From Bacteroidaceae bacterium (GTDB lineage: Bacteria; Bacteroidota; Bacteroidia; Bacteroidales; Bacteroidaceae): a stretch of 64,000 nucleotides of DNA. Within the stretch, counting starts at the first letter, position 1, and each line of letters opens with the position of its first letter. The translations under genes and the position numbers were made by a program. Below the pieces are notes generated by a model. The model searched no databases. It worked only from the letters and a program-made list of their open reading frames with translations, and had not been told where the DNA came from. Location: contig JAFZKA010000056.1 in assembly GCA_017551925.1 (NCBI GenBank), forward strand, positions 1 to 64,000. Reading direction: 5' to 3'. Positions 9,658 through 18,097 of this stretch are shown here, piece after piece.

Positions 9658-10179
9658 ATGAAAAGGGTTCGTTGTCCCAAGTGTGACCATTACAACACGT
9701 TTGATGAAACTCTCTACAAAGAGGGGCAATCGCTCGTTTTTGAATGTGAGAACTGCCGCAAGCAGTTCAAAATCAGGATCGGAACCAGCAAACTTGCCGC
9801 CACTCAAAAAGATGCAGACAGGAAAAATGAGGTCAACAATATCGGATTCGGCTCAATCCTTGTTGTTGAAAACGTATTCGGATTCCGTCAGAGTTTTGCT
9901 TTACAGGAGGGTGAAAACATAATCGGGCGTTACAATCCCGGCGACAACATCACAATACCCATTGACACCAATGACCGCAGCATGGACAGGCGCCACTGCG
10001 TGATAACCGTAAAAAAAGAACCGACAGGTGAAATCAGTTATACTTTGAGAGATTTTCCAAGCCTGACCGGAACGTTCCTTTATAACCGAATTCTTGGGGA
10101 CCGCGAAAGAGTCCTCATTGAGGACGGGGCGATAATAACCCTTGGCGCTACAACAATCATATTGCAGGCAGAGTCTTGA
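9658..10179 (+). CDS. Zinc-ribbon and FHA-domain protein
   Basis: The 173-residue protein has an N-terminal four-cysteine zinc ribbon (Cys6, Cys9, Cys30, Cys33; CPKC and CENC). A C-terminal forkhead-associated domain (about 70-170) carries the typical IIGRYN strand and SMDRRHC phosphothreonine-binding loop. It is likely cytoplasmic and should bind phosphothreonine partners, but the target is unknown. The frame can be opened from a TTG at 9637 that overlaps the RNase P RNA tail; ATG 9658 is preferred because it precedes the zinc ribbon directly. Confidence 0.85.
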   Translation: MKRVRCPKCDHYNTFDETLYKEGQSLVFECENCRKQFKIRIGTSKLAATQKDADRKNEVNNIGFGSILVVENVFGFRQSFALQEGENIIGRYNPGDNITIPIDTNDRSMDRRHCVITVKKEPTGEISYTLRDFPSLTGTFLYNRILGDRERVLIEDGAIITLGATTIILQAES

Positions 10180-10183
10180 CAAC

Positions 10184-10208
10184 AAAAAAGGGAAAGATTA
10201 TCTTTCCC
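10184..10208 (-). terminator. Intrinsic terminator overlapping the tonB-like stop codon
   Basis: The minus strand forms GGGAAAGA-TAA-TCTTTCCC followed by TTTTTT. The loop and stem include the stop region of the TonB-C gene, so the last codons are part of the terminator. Confidence 0.8.
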
Positions 10209-10683
10209 TGTAATCCTCCAGTGCCTGACCGGATTTCTTTGACCTTGACGCTCTGATGGTCAACGGCATTGTCACCTTGTACCTGACAGGTTCACCGTTC
10301 TTGGTTGCCGGCGTCCACCTGGGCATCGCCTTTAACAGCCTGAGCACCTCATCATCAATAGAATAATCAAGTCCTTTCAGGATACCTACGTAGGTTATAT
10401 CTCCTGATTTCTCAACCGTGAATTCAACCTCCATCTTTCCGTTGACGGATCTCTTGGCGGCATCATCGGGATATTCAAAGTTATCAGAAATATACTTGTA
10501 CATCTTTTCAATTCCGCCTTTGAACTCAGGCTGGGTAATGACTATATCTTCACCGTTCTTACCCTTGATGACCTCTTTTTTGGGAGACGACGAATCATCT
10601 GTCTGAGCCGACAGCGGGCAGGCAACAAGTATAACAGCAAGCAGCAACGATACTCTAATCAATGTCTTTCCAATCTTTTGCAT
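10198..10683 (-). CDS. Secreted TonB C-terminal domain protein
   Basis: The 161-residue protein has a cleavable-looking signal peptide ending LSAQ (about 1-26) and a TonB C-terminal domain (about 60-150: VNGKMEVEFTVEKSG, DEVLRLLKAMPRWTPA). It lacks the proline-rich periplasm-spanning linker, and the signal looks cleavable rather than anchoring. It is therefore unlikely to transduce energy as classical TonB does and may be a periplasmic adaptor. Databases usually name such proteins 'energy transducer TonB'. Confidence 0.8.
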   Translation of the reverse strand: MQKIGKTLIRVSLLLAVILVACPLSAQTDDSSSPKKEVIKGKNGEDIVITQPEFKGGIEKMYKYISDNFEYPDDAAKRSVNGKMEVEFTVEKSGDITYVGILKGLDYSIDDEVLRLLKAMPRWTPATKNGEPVRYKVTMPLTIRASRSKKSGQALEDYRER

Positions 10684-10796
10684 AATACAAGTTTACAATC
10701 ACTTCTTAATTTGGACTCCAATAGTCACGGATTGTAATATTAAATTCAGTTTTTTTATATAAAGCCCGCCTTCAGGTTAAATCAAACCCGTTTTTC

Positions 10797-12233
10797 TTAA
10801 CATTTTTTCTCAAGAACCGTGACGACCTCAACATGCTGGGTATGCGGGAACATATCGACCGGCTGCACCGCCGTCACCCTGTACCCCTGATCAAGCAATG
10901 CTATGTCACGCGCCTGAGTTGCAGGATTGCAACTTACATAAACAATACGTTTTGGAGCGGCTTCAAGTATCACATTCACCACATCGGCATGCATTCCTGC
11001 ACGTGGCGGGTCAGTGATGATGACATCAGGATTTCCGTGTTCTGCAATAAAGCCGGCGTTCAGAACGTCTTTCATATCGCCTGCAAAAAACTCGGTGTTT
11101 TCTATTCCGTTCACGCCGGCATTCACCTTGGCATCCTCAATAGCCTCCGGTACATACTCTATTCCGACCACCTTTTTCACACCTCCTGCCAGGAACAGTG
11201 CAATGGTTCCTGTTCCGGTATAAAGGTCATATACCACGTCATCAGGACCTAATGCAGCCAGATTCCTGACTGTCGAATAGAGTTTGTATGCCTGACGGCT
11301 GTTGGTCTGGAAAAATGATTTGGGACCTATTTTGAACTTGAGGTTCTCCATTGTCTCGTAAATGCATTCTTCACCACGGAAAACGTGCACGTCCAGGTCA
11401 CCGAATGTGTCGTTGCATTTGTTGTTGACCACATACAGGAGCGACGTTATTTCAGGAAAACTGTCAGACAGGTACTGCATGAGTCCCATGAACTGTTCCT
11501 GTTCGGCAGGAGTGGTCACCTTTGCCTGAACAAGCACCATAATCTGCCCTGTTGTTACAACACGGACCATCATGTCCCTTAGCACGCCCTCGAGCGAGCG
11601 CAGATTAATAAAAGGTATTCCATGCTCTACCGCATATGCGTATGCAGCATTTCTGATCCTGTCAGATATTTCATCCTGAAGTTTGCAACTGTTTATATGA
11701 AGCACCTTGTCAAATGCTCCGGGTATATGGAATCCCAGTCCGGGCTGCTTGCGCGGTGCCGTGTTGTCAGGATCGTCCAGGGCGTTCAGTTCATCGGCCG
11801 TAAGCCAACGCATATTGCTGAATGAATACTCAAGTTTGTTGCGGTAATGCATTACCTGAGCCGAACCCAGAATGGGACTGATTTCAGGCAGTTCAACCTT
11901 GGCTATCCTTGTAAGACAGTCAACCACCTGCTGCTGTTTGTATCTGAGTTGCTCCTCATAAGGCAGGTTCTGCCATTTGCAACCGCCGCATATACCAAAG
12001 TGTTCACAGAACGGTACTGCACGCACCTTGGAAAGTTCATGGAATTTAACCACGACCGCCTCGGCATAACTGTGCTTCTTTTTGAGTATCTTGAGATCAA
12101 CCACATCACCAGGCACTGCAAACGGGACAAAAACCACAAGATCATTGATACGTACCAATGCCTTGCCCTCGGCTGCCACACCGGTTATGGTTACATTCTC
12201 TATTATCGGCTGTTCGCGTCTTTTTCTGGACAT
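10797..12233 (-). CDS. rlmD: 23S rRNA (uracil-5-)-methyltransferase, RlmD/TrmA family
   Basis: The 478-residue protein has an N-terminal TRAM RNA-binding domain (about 10-70) and iron-sulfur cysteines (Cys76, Cys82, Cys85 in CEHFGICGGCKW, plus one near HINSCKLQ). The SAM-binding Rossmann fold follows (VYDLYTGTGTIALFLAGG), and the catalytic cysteine lies in YVSCNPATQARD. It methylates a uracil at C5 in 23S rRNA (U1939 for E. coli RlmD); the exact base here is inferred. The frame extends 11 codons upstream, but MSRKRR at 12233 is the normal start. Confidence 0.93.
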   Translation of the reverse strand: MSRKRREQPIIENVTITGVAAEGKALVRINDLVVFVPFAVPGDVVDLKILKKKHSYAEAVVVKFHELSKVRAVPFCEHFGICGGCKWQNLPYEEQLRYKQQQVVDCLTRIAKVELPEISPILGSAQVMHYRNKLEYSFSNMRWLTADELNALDDPDNTAPRKQPGLGFHIPGAFDKVLHINSCKLQDEISDRIRNAAYAYAVEHGIPFINLRSLEGVLRDMMVRVVTTGQIMVLVQAKVTTPAEQEQFMGLMQYLSDSFPEITSLLYVVNNKCNDTFGDLDVHVFRGEECIYETMENLKFKIGPKSFFQTNSRQAYKLYSTVRNLAALGPDDVVYDLYTGTGTIALFLAGGVKKVVGIEYVPEAIEDAKVNAGVNGIENTEFFAGDMKDVLNAGFIAEHGNPDVIITDPPRAGMHADVVNVILEAAPKRIVYVSCNPATQARDIALLDQGYRVTAVQPVDMFPHTQHVEVVTVLEKKC

Positions 12234-12252
12234 ATAAAAACTTTTGGGGCTG

Positions 12253-12260
12253 CAAAGGTA
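12253..12260 (-). promoter_or_regulatory. -7 promoter box of rlmD
   Basis: TACCTTTG on the minus strand, about 20 bases upstream of the rlmD ATG, fits TAnnTTTG. Confidence 0.5.
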
Positions 12261-12366
12261 GCGCAAACTTTAGTCAATTCAGCAGCCGTACCTGAAAAAC
12301 GCAGAATTATTGACCAAAAAAGAGAAAAATGAGTGTATAAAAACACATCTTTTAATAATTAATAAG

Positions 12367-12374
12367 TACCTTTG
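12367..12374 (+). promoter_or_regulatory. -7 promoter box of ppdK
   Basis: TACCTTTG matches TAnnTTTG and implies a 5' UTR of about 65 bases before the ATG at 12444. No matching TTTG at -33 is seen. Confidence 0.55.
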
Positions 12375-12443
12375 CACCCGCAAAAAGAAATTAAGGACTT
12401 ATCGTAGCACGAGACATAAACATTACAACATATTCTATAATTT

Positions 12444-15170
12444 ATGAGCGAAAAAAGAGTTTACAAGTTCGGAAACGGACAAGCTGAGGGAAATGCCCAA
12501 ATGCGTAATCTGCTTGGTGGCAAGGGAGCTAACCTTGCTGAGATGAATCTGCTTGGTGTACCTGTACCTCCGGGTTTCACAATCACCACTGATGTTTGTA
12601 ACGAGTACTATCAGATTGGTCGCGACAAGGTTGTCGCCATTCTGAAGAATGATGTTGAGGATGCTATCCGCCACATCGAGAAACTGATGAACTCAAAGTT
12701 CGGTGATGTTGAGAATCCGCTTCTGGTATCAGTTCGTTCAGGCGCCCGCGCTTCAATGCCCGGTATGATGGACACCATTCTGAACCTGGGACTCAATGAT
12801 GAGGTTGTTGAGGGTCTGTCACGTAAGACCAACAATCCTCACTTTGCTTGGGACAGCTACCGTCGCTTTGTACAGATGTACGGTGACGTTGTTCTGGGTA
12901 TGAAGCCCGTCAGCAAGACCGATGTTGACCCGTTCGAGGCTATCATCGAGAAGGTTAAGGAGGAGAGCGGCGTAGTTCTGGACAAGGACCTGAGTGTCGA
13001 GGACCTCAAGAAACTGGTTAAGCTGTTCAAGGCTGCCGTCAAGGAGCGCACCGGTCATGACTTCCCGACAAGTGCTATGGATCAGCTCTGGGGTGCCATC
13101 TGCGCTGTATTCGGTTCATGGAACAACGAGCGCGCTATCCTGTATCGTAAGATGGAAGGAATACCCGATGAATGGGGTACCGCCGTATCAGTTATGGCTA
13201 TGGTATTCGGTAACATGGGTGACACATCTGCTACAGGTGTATGCTTCAGCCGTGACGCCGCTACCGGTGAGAACCTGTTCAACGGTGAGTATCTGGTTAA
13301 CGCACAGGGTGAGGATGTTGTAGCAGGTATCCGCACACCGCAGCAGATCACAATTGAGGGTTCAAAGCGTTGGGCTGCTCTGGCAGGCGTATCTGAGGAG
13401 GAGCGCAAGGCCAAGTATCCTTCAATGGAAGAGGCAATGCCCGCTATCTATAAGGAGCTGGATGCTCTGCAGACAAAACTTGAGAACCACTATCACGATA
13501 TGCAGGATATGGAGTTCACCGTTCAGGAGGGCAAGCTCTGGTTCCTCCAGACACGTAACGGTAAGCGCACAGGTACCGCAATGGTTAAGATTGCAATGGA
13601 CCTGATGCACGAGGATCTGATTGACGAGAAAACCGCTATCCAGCGCTGCGAGCCCCAGAAGCTTGATGAGCTGCTCCACCCTGTTTTTGACAAGAACGCT
13701 CTTAAGAAGGCTAAGGTTCTGACCACCGGTCTTCCCGCTTCACCGGGTGCCGCCTGCGGTCAAATTGTATTCAACGCCGATGACGCTGAGGCTTGGCACA
13801 AGAACGGCCACAAGGTTATCATGGTACGTATCGAGACTTCACCTGAAGATCTGGCCGGTATGGCTGCTGCCGAGGGTATCCTGACATGCCGCGGCGGTAT
13901 GACCAGCCACGCTGCAGTTGTTGCCCGCGGTATGGGTAAGTGCTGCGTATCAGGTGCCGGTGCACTGAGCGTTGACTACGTTAAGAAGACAGTTAAGATT
14001 GAGGACATCGTTCTCAAGGAAGGTGACTATATTTCAATCAACGGTTCAACCGGTCAGGTTCTTCTGGGTCAGATTGAGACCAAGGCTGCTGAGATAAGCG
14101 GCGATTTCGCTGAGCTGATGGACCTCTGCAACAAGTACACTCGTCTGGTTGTACGCACCAACGCCGATACTCCTCACGATGCTGAGGTTGCACGCACATT
14201 CGGTGCCGTTGGTATCGGTCTTTGCCGTACCGAGCATATGTTCTTTGAGGGTGAAAAGATCAAGGCTATGCGTGAGATGATCCTTGCCGAGAACAAGGAG
14301 GGTCGCGAGAAGGCACTTGCCAAACTGCTCCCCTACCAGACCAAGGACTTCTACGGAATCCTGAAGGCTATGGACGGACTGCCAGTCAACATCCGTCTGC
14401 TTGATCCCCCATTGCACGAGTTCGTACCTCACGATAAGAAGGGACAGCAGGAGATGGCCGATGCCATGGGCGTAACTCTTGAGCAGATCAAGGCTCGCGT
14501 TGAGTCTCTGTCAGAGAACAACCCGATGCTGGGTCACCGCGGTTGCCGTCTGGGTAACACCTATCCTGAAATCACCGAGATGCAGACCAAGGCCATCATC
14601 GGCGCTGCTATCCAGCTCCGCAAGGAGGGCATGAACCCCAAACCTGAGATCATGGTTCCGCTGGTAGGTAAGCACTACGAGTTCGAGCAGCAGGAGGAGA
14701 TCATCCGCTCTACCGCAGCCAAATTGTTTGAGGAAGAGGGTGTCAAGCCGTTCGAATTCAAGGTTGGTACAATGATTGAGATTCCGCGTGCCGCTCTTAC
14801 TGCCGATGCAGTTGCTGCACGTGCTGAGTACTTCTCATTCGGTACAAATGACCTGACTCAGATGACATTCGGTTACTCACGTGACGATATCGCTTCATTC
14901 CTGCCGGTATATCTTGAAAAGAAGATCCTTAAGGTTGACCCGTTCCAGGTTCTTGACCAGAAGGGTGTAGGCCAGCTCATCAAGATGGCTGTTGAGAAGG
15001 GTCGTTCAGTACGTCCTGACCTCAAGTGCGGTATCTGCGGCGAGCATGGAGGCGAGCCTTCATCAGTCAAGTTCTGCGACAAGGTAGGTCTGAACTACGT
15101 GAGCTGCTCACCGTTCCGTGTACCTATCGCACGTCTGGCTGCCGCTCAGGGTGCAATCGAAAACTGCTGA
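12444..15170 (+). CDS. ppdK: Pyruvate, phosphate dikinase
   Basis: The 908-residue enzyme interconverts pyruvate + ATP + phosphate and PEP + AMP + PPi, giving reversible glycolysis in anaerobes. The N-terminal ATP-grasp nucleotide-binding domain (VSVRSGARASMPGMMDTILN) is followed by the swivelling phosphohistidine domain (CRGGMTSHAAVVARG, His at about 489). The C-terminal TIM barrel has the catalytic cysteine in KCGICGEHGG and ends with FRVPIARLAAAQ. Length and motifs are complete. The codons are strikingly uniform (many GAG, AAG, GGT), suggesting high expression. The stop codon sits in the loop of a perfect 13-bp hairpin and is followed by an unusual structured region. Confidence 0.98.
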   Translation: MSEKRVYKFGNGQAEGNAQMRNLLGGKGANLAEMNLLGVPVPPGFTITTDVCNEYYQIGRDKVVAILKNDVEDAIRHIEKLMNSKFGDVENPLLVSVRSGARASMPGMMDTILNLGLNDEVVEGLSRKTNNPHFAWDSYRRFVQMYGDVVLGMKPVSKTDVDPFEAIIEKVKEESGVVLDKDLSVEDLKKLVKLFKAAVKERTGHDFPTSAMDQLWGAICAVFGSWNNERAILYRKMEGIPDEWGTAVSVMAMVFGNMGDTSATGVCFSRDAATGENLFNGEYLVNAQGEDVVAGIRTPQQITIEGSKRWAALAGVSEEERKAKYPSMEEAMPAIYKELDALQTKLENHYHDMQDMEFTVQEGKLWFLQTRNGKRTGTAMVKIAMDLMHEDLIDEKTAIQRCEPQKLDELLHPVFDKNALKKAKVLTTGLPASPGAACGQIVFNADDAEAWHKNGHKVIMVRIETSPEDLAGMAAAEGILTCRGGMTSHAAVVARGMGKCCVSGAGALSVDYVKKTVKIEDIVLKEGDYISINGSTGQVLLGQIETKAAEISGDFAELMDLCNKYTRLVVRTNADTPHDAEVARTFGAVGIGLCRTEHMFFEGEKIKAMREMILAENKEGREKALAKLLPYQTKDFYGILKAMDGLPVNIRLLDPPLHEFVPHDKKGQQEMADAMGVTLEQIKARVESLSENNPMLGHRGCRLGNTYPEITEMQTKAIIGAAIQLRKEGMNPKPEIMVPLVGKHYEFEQQEEIIRSTAAKLFEEEGVKPFEFKVGTMIEIPRAALTADAVAARAEYFSFGTNDLTQMTFGYSRDDIASFLPVYLEKKILKVDPFQVLDQKGVGQLIKMAVEKGRSVRPDLKCGICGEHGGEPSSVKFCDKVGLNYVSCSPFRVPIARLAAAQGAIENC

Positions 15171-15185
15171 TCGCAGTTTTCGATT
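15155..15185 (+). other. Perfect hairpin enclosing the ppdK stop codon
   Basis: Bases 15155-15167 and 15173-15185 are perfect 13-bp complements, and the TGA stop lies in the 5-base loop. There is no T-run after it, so it is not a standard terminator. It may protect the 3' end or act as a pause or processing site. Confidence 0.6.
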
Positions 15186-15186
15186 A

Positions 15187-15280
15187 TACAACATCCTTTT
15201 AGTTTCCTGACGGAAACAGGCCGTCCTCCGGGACGGGTACGGCTCTAAGGCGTACTTGTAATTGAAAAAGGAAAGTTGTA
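15187..15280 (+). ncRNA. Candidate structured RNA in the ppdK 3' region
   Basis: A closing helix (15187-15192 with 15275-15280, then 15195-15200 with 15266-15271) encloses three perfect hairpins: 15203-15207 with 15212-15216, 15221-15226 with 15231-15236, and 15237-15241 with 15251-15255. The last two are directly adjacent. There is no ORF of interest. It would be part of the ppdK transcript or a 3'-derived small RNA ending at the terminator at 15293-15323. I do not recognise an Rfam family; the call rests on folding by eye only. Confidence 0.4.
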
Positions 15281-15292
15281 ACATATATATAG

Positions 15293-15323
15293 AAGGTGGA
15301 GGTCCATTTCGGTCCTCCACCTT
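15293..15323 (+). terminator. Strong terminator after ppdK
   Basis: A 10-bp GC-rich stem (15293-15302 with 15314-15323, loop of 11) is followed by a T/A-rich tail. It lies directly against the promoter of the next gene. Confidence 0.75.
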
Positions 15324-15335
15324 TATATTATTTTA

Positions 15336-15343
15336 TATCTTTG
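15336..15343 (+). promoter_or_regulatory. -7 promoter box abutting the phosphoethanolamine transferase start
   Basis: TATCTTTG ends only 4 bases before the ATG at 15348. With normal Bacteroidetes spacing, transcription would start at or within a base or two of the start codon, giving a leaderless or nearly leaderless mRNA. Confidence 0.5.
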
Positions 15344-15347
15344 CGGT

Positions 15348-17069
15348 ATGAAAATCCTGAACATTCTGTCATATCCGATACGCTCCACCGGAAACCTGTT
15401 CTCATTCTGCATTCTGATGGAGTTGGTCATCCTGACAACATGCCATGTTGTAGGTGTAGGTGGGGATATTTTTCTGGGTATTCTCATGCCGATATTTGAC
15501 TGCTATGTAATATGTCTGCTGGCAAGTCTTTTCAGAAAGGTGAAACTGGGTTGGATAATCTGGACTGTTGCAATACTTGTATTTACAGGAGAACTCTTCA
15601 CAATACTGTTCTACAATTCCACATACAATATTAGAGTCATCCAGTTGGTAATGGAGACAACTCCCGGAGAATCCAAAGAGTTTCTGGCATCAGCCTCAGG
15701 ACACCCGGGTTTATGGATTTCAGTAGTGATTACAGGTATAACAGCCTATTTGAGTTATCTTTTGAACAGGACTCGGAACAGATTCACGGAACGGGCATTG
15801 AAGATTCTGAATTGGACCGGAATAGCTCTTATCCTGTGGTCTTCAACAAGAGAGATTCCTGCCTACATCAAACTGGGGCGCTGTTTTGCAGCAAAAGAAT
15901 ACAGACTCCTGGCTGAGAAGAAATACATGCCCCACCTTTCAACCACCGCAATAAGATTGTTGCAGGGTGTAGCATTCAACATAGTACAGCCAAGAGAACT
16001 GAATGCACTTACCGTTACGGCACAAAACACGCCAAGTGCAAACAGTACACATGAATGTCCGCTGATTGTTCTCATTATAGGAGAATCTTTCTCCAAATAT
16101 CACACACCGCTCTATAATCCTGAGGTTCCGCCTGTCAACCCAAGGTTACAACAACTTAAAGATGAAGGTCATCTTGTTCCATATACCGATGTGGTAACCA
16201 CAAGCAACCTTACATCAAACGTTATGAGAAACATGTTCTCCATGTGGGATGAAGACTACACTGACAACTGGACGGAACATACGCTGTTCCCGGCCATATT
16301 CCGCAAGGCAGGTTTCTCAGTATGGTACCTGACGAACCAGTTCGCACTTAACAGTTCAGACGTATGGAATTGCATAGGCGGAACCATTTTCAACAAGCCT
16401 GAATTATCGGAATGCCTGTTTGACTGGCGGAACCAGAATCTCATGCAATATGACGCAGAAATACTGGATCTGATGCCTGACACGTCACAGTTGTTTGAGC
16501 GCCCCACTCTGCTTATTGTACACCTTATGGGACAACATGTGGATTACAAAGAGAGGTACCCAGAAGAGTTTGAATATTTTGACGCAGATCAGATGGAAAC
16601 AGGATTCGGAGGCGCCAAAGCCAAAAAGATTCTGGCCGAATATGCAAACGCCACCCTTTACAACGACTATGTGGTTGACAGGATATGGAACCTTGTAAAG
16701 GAACATGATGCAGTGGGCATATATCTGTCAGATCATGGCGAGGAGGTTTATGACTGGCGTGATTTCCATGAACGTACCGATGAAATACAGATGACAAAAG
16801 AGGTGGCCAAATACCAGTTTGAGACACCGTTCTTTTTCCTGATGTCTGACAAGTTCATACAAAATCATGCAGACTTGACACAATCCATATTGCACAGTTC
16901 AGACAAACCGCTCCTGAACAGCAACATCAAGCATACGCTGCTGAGACTGGGCGGCATTGACTGCAAGGATTACAAACCATCTTTGGACATTCTGTCAGAC
17001 AAATATGACTCCCGGACCAAAAGGCTCATAGGAGACCATGTCGATTACGACTACCTGATGCAGAACTGA
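15348..17069 (+). CDS. Inner-membrane phosphoethanolamine transferase (sulfatase fold)
   Basis: The 573-residue protein has about five transmembrane helices in residues 10-165, a periplasmic motif near 103 (ETTPGESKEFL) that resembles the EptA substrate loop, and an alkaline-phosphatase-superfamily catalytic domain from about 235. The nucleophile is probably Ser247 in IIGESFSKYHTPLY (Thr in E. coli EptA), and metal ligands include YLSDHGEEVYD. This family moves phosphoethanolamine from phosphatidylethanolamine onto lipid A or glycans, altering surface charge. The exact acceptor is not known. The 3' end overlaps the convergent gene by 19 bp. Confidence 0.85.
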   Translation: MKILNILSYPIRSTGNLFSFCILMELVILTTCHVVGVGGDIFLGILMPIFDCYVICLLASLFRKVKLGWIIWTVAILVFTGELFTILFYNSTYNIRVIQLVMETTPGESKEFLASASGHPGLWISVVITGITAYLSYLLNRTRNRFTERALKILNWTGIALILWSSTREIPAYIKLGRCFAAKEYRLLAEKKYMPHLSTTAIRLLQGVAFNIVQPRELNALTVTAQNTPSANSTHECPLIVLIIGESFSKYHTPLYNPEVPPVNPRLQQLKDEGHLVPYTDVVTTSNLTSNVMRNMFSMWDEDYTDNWTEHTLFPAIFRKAGFSVWYLTNQFALNSSDVWNCIGGTIFNKPELSECLFDWRNQNLMQYDAEILDLMPDTSQLFERPTLLIVHLMGQHVDYKERYPEEFEYFDADQMETGFGGAKAKKILAEYANATLYNDYVVDRIWNLVKEHDAVGIYLSDHGEEVYDWRDFHERTDEIQMTKEVAKYQFETPFFFLMSDKFIQNHADLTQSILHSSDKPLLNSNIKHTLLRLGGIDCKDYKPSLDILSDKYDSRTKRLIGDHVDYDYLMQN

Positions 17070-18097
17070 TTGAACCAGAAATATGTTTCGTGATAATCAA
17101 TGAAAGTACTGTTGGAACGGAATACCGATGATTCACGGGACAGAGGCTCCAATATCCTTAAAAAGTTATCATAGACACTCTTTTCATTTGCATAATGGGT
17201 TGGGAACAGATTCTGCGCAGAACTGTCAGCCGCCATTACCAATGCCTGCATGTAATACTTTGGAACAGGATTGTAGGAGTTGATTTCAATGCTCCGGCAG
17301 AATTCATCAGTATCTCCGTCAAGAAGGCATGAGGCCAGATATGCTTCATGTCCCCCATCCTGCCTTAGGGCTACGGCAAGGGCATGAGGATCAGAAATAC
17401 TGTAACTGAACAGGTTGTCACCAATGCCACACCCTGCGGGATTGGTTCCGGTTCCTATTTTGAGCATCGCCTTTGCTCTGAGCAGGTCAATTGCAGGATC
17501 AGACTCCTCCTCAAAGCGGCCGATCTCCAGAATAGCCGAATAGTCCGCCTCAGAGTAGAGACTCTCCATGCGCAGCCGACGGTGCAGGTTCTCATCAGTG
17601 TTTCCAAGATAGCCCACCATACAGAACAGCAGAGACATAAGTACCAGATTGCCCGTAAGTGTTCGTGGGCGGTCATTATATTCAGACCTGGGTATTGAAC
17701 CGACCAATTTGCTGACAAAAACGAGCAAGACCACAAATACAGCCGTTATTATCCAAACCGTACCGCTTTGCCCTATGAATGAATCGCCGTCATATCCTGT
17801 AACAATCCCCAGGAATGCCGCCGAAAACAGATAGTTGCAAGCATAAAGCCCCTTCTTGAAACGTAAGATAAAAGATCCCGGAACAACAAGATACTGGGCT
17901 AGCAGCGTCAGGATCAGAGAGACGACAAAATGATGGTAGGTATTTACTCCTTCAGGGAACTCTGAGTCATACAGAAGCTTATTGAATGCCGCGCGCAACA
18001 GATCCTGCTGAAAAAAGTACAGCCAGCAGAATGCGAAAACAAAAAACAGGATCGCACACAGCCACTTAACGCACTTGTCACATGATTTTTTTTCCAT
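17051..18097 (-). CDS. Polytopic membrane protein, possibly DUF6057 family
   Basis: The 348-residue protein has about five hydrophobic helices in residues 10-175 and a soluble C-terminal half with helical repeat character (SEADYSAILEIGRFEEESDPAIDLLRAKAMLKIG). It resembles the Bacteroidetes DUF6057 membrane proteins, but the assignment is from memory and uncertain. It is the last gene of the PBP1A operon: its ATG overlaps the glgB end by 20 bp. Function unknown. Confidence 0.6.
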   Translation of the reverse strand: MEKKSCDKCVKWLCAILFFVFAFCWLYFFQQDLLRAAFNKLLYDSEFPEGVNTYHHFVVSLILTLLAQYLVVPGSFILRFKKGLYACNYLFSAAFLGIVTGYDGDSFIGQSGTVWIITAVFVVLLVFVSKLVGSIPRSEYNDRPRTLTGNLVLMSLLFCMVGYLGNTDENLHRRLRMESLYSEADYSAILEIGRFEEESDPAIDLLRAKAMLKIGTGTNPAGCGIGDNLFSYSISDPHALAVALRQDGGHEAYLASCLLDGDTDEFCRSIEINSYNPVPKYYMQALVMAADSSAQNLFPTHYANEKSVYDNFLRILEPLSRESSVFRSNSTFIDYHETYFWFNQFCIR

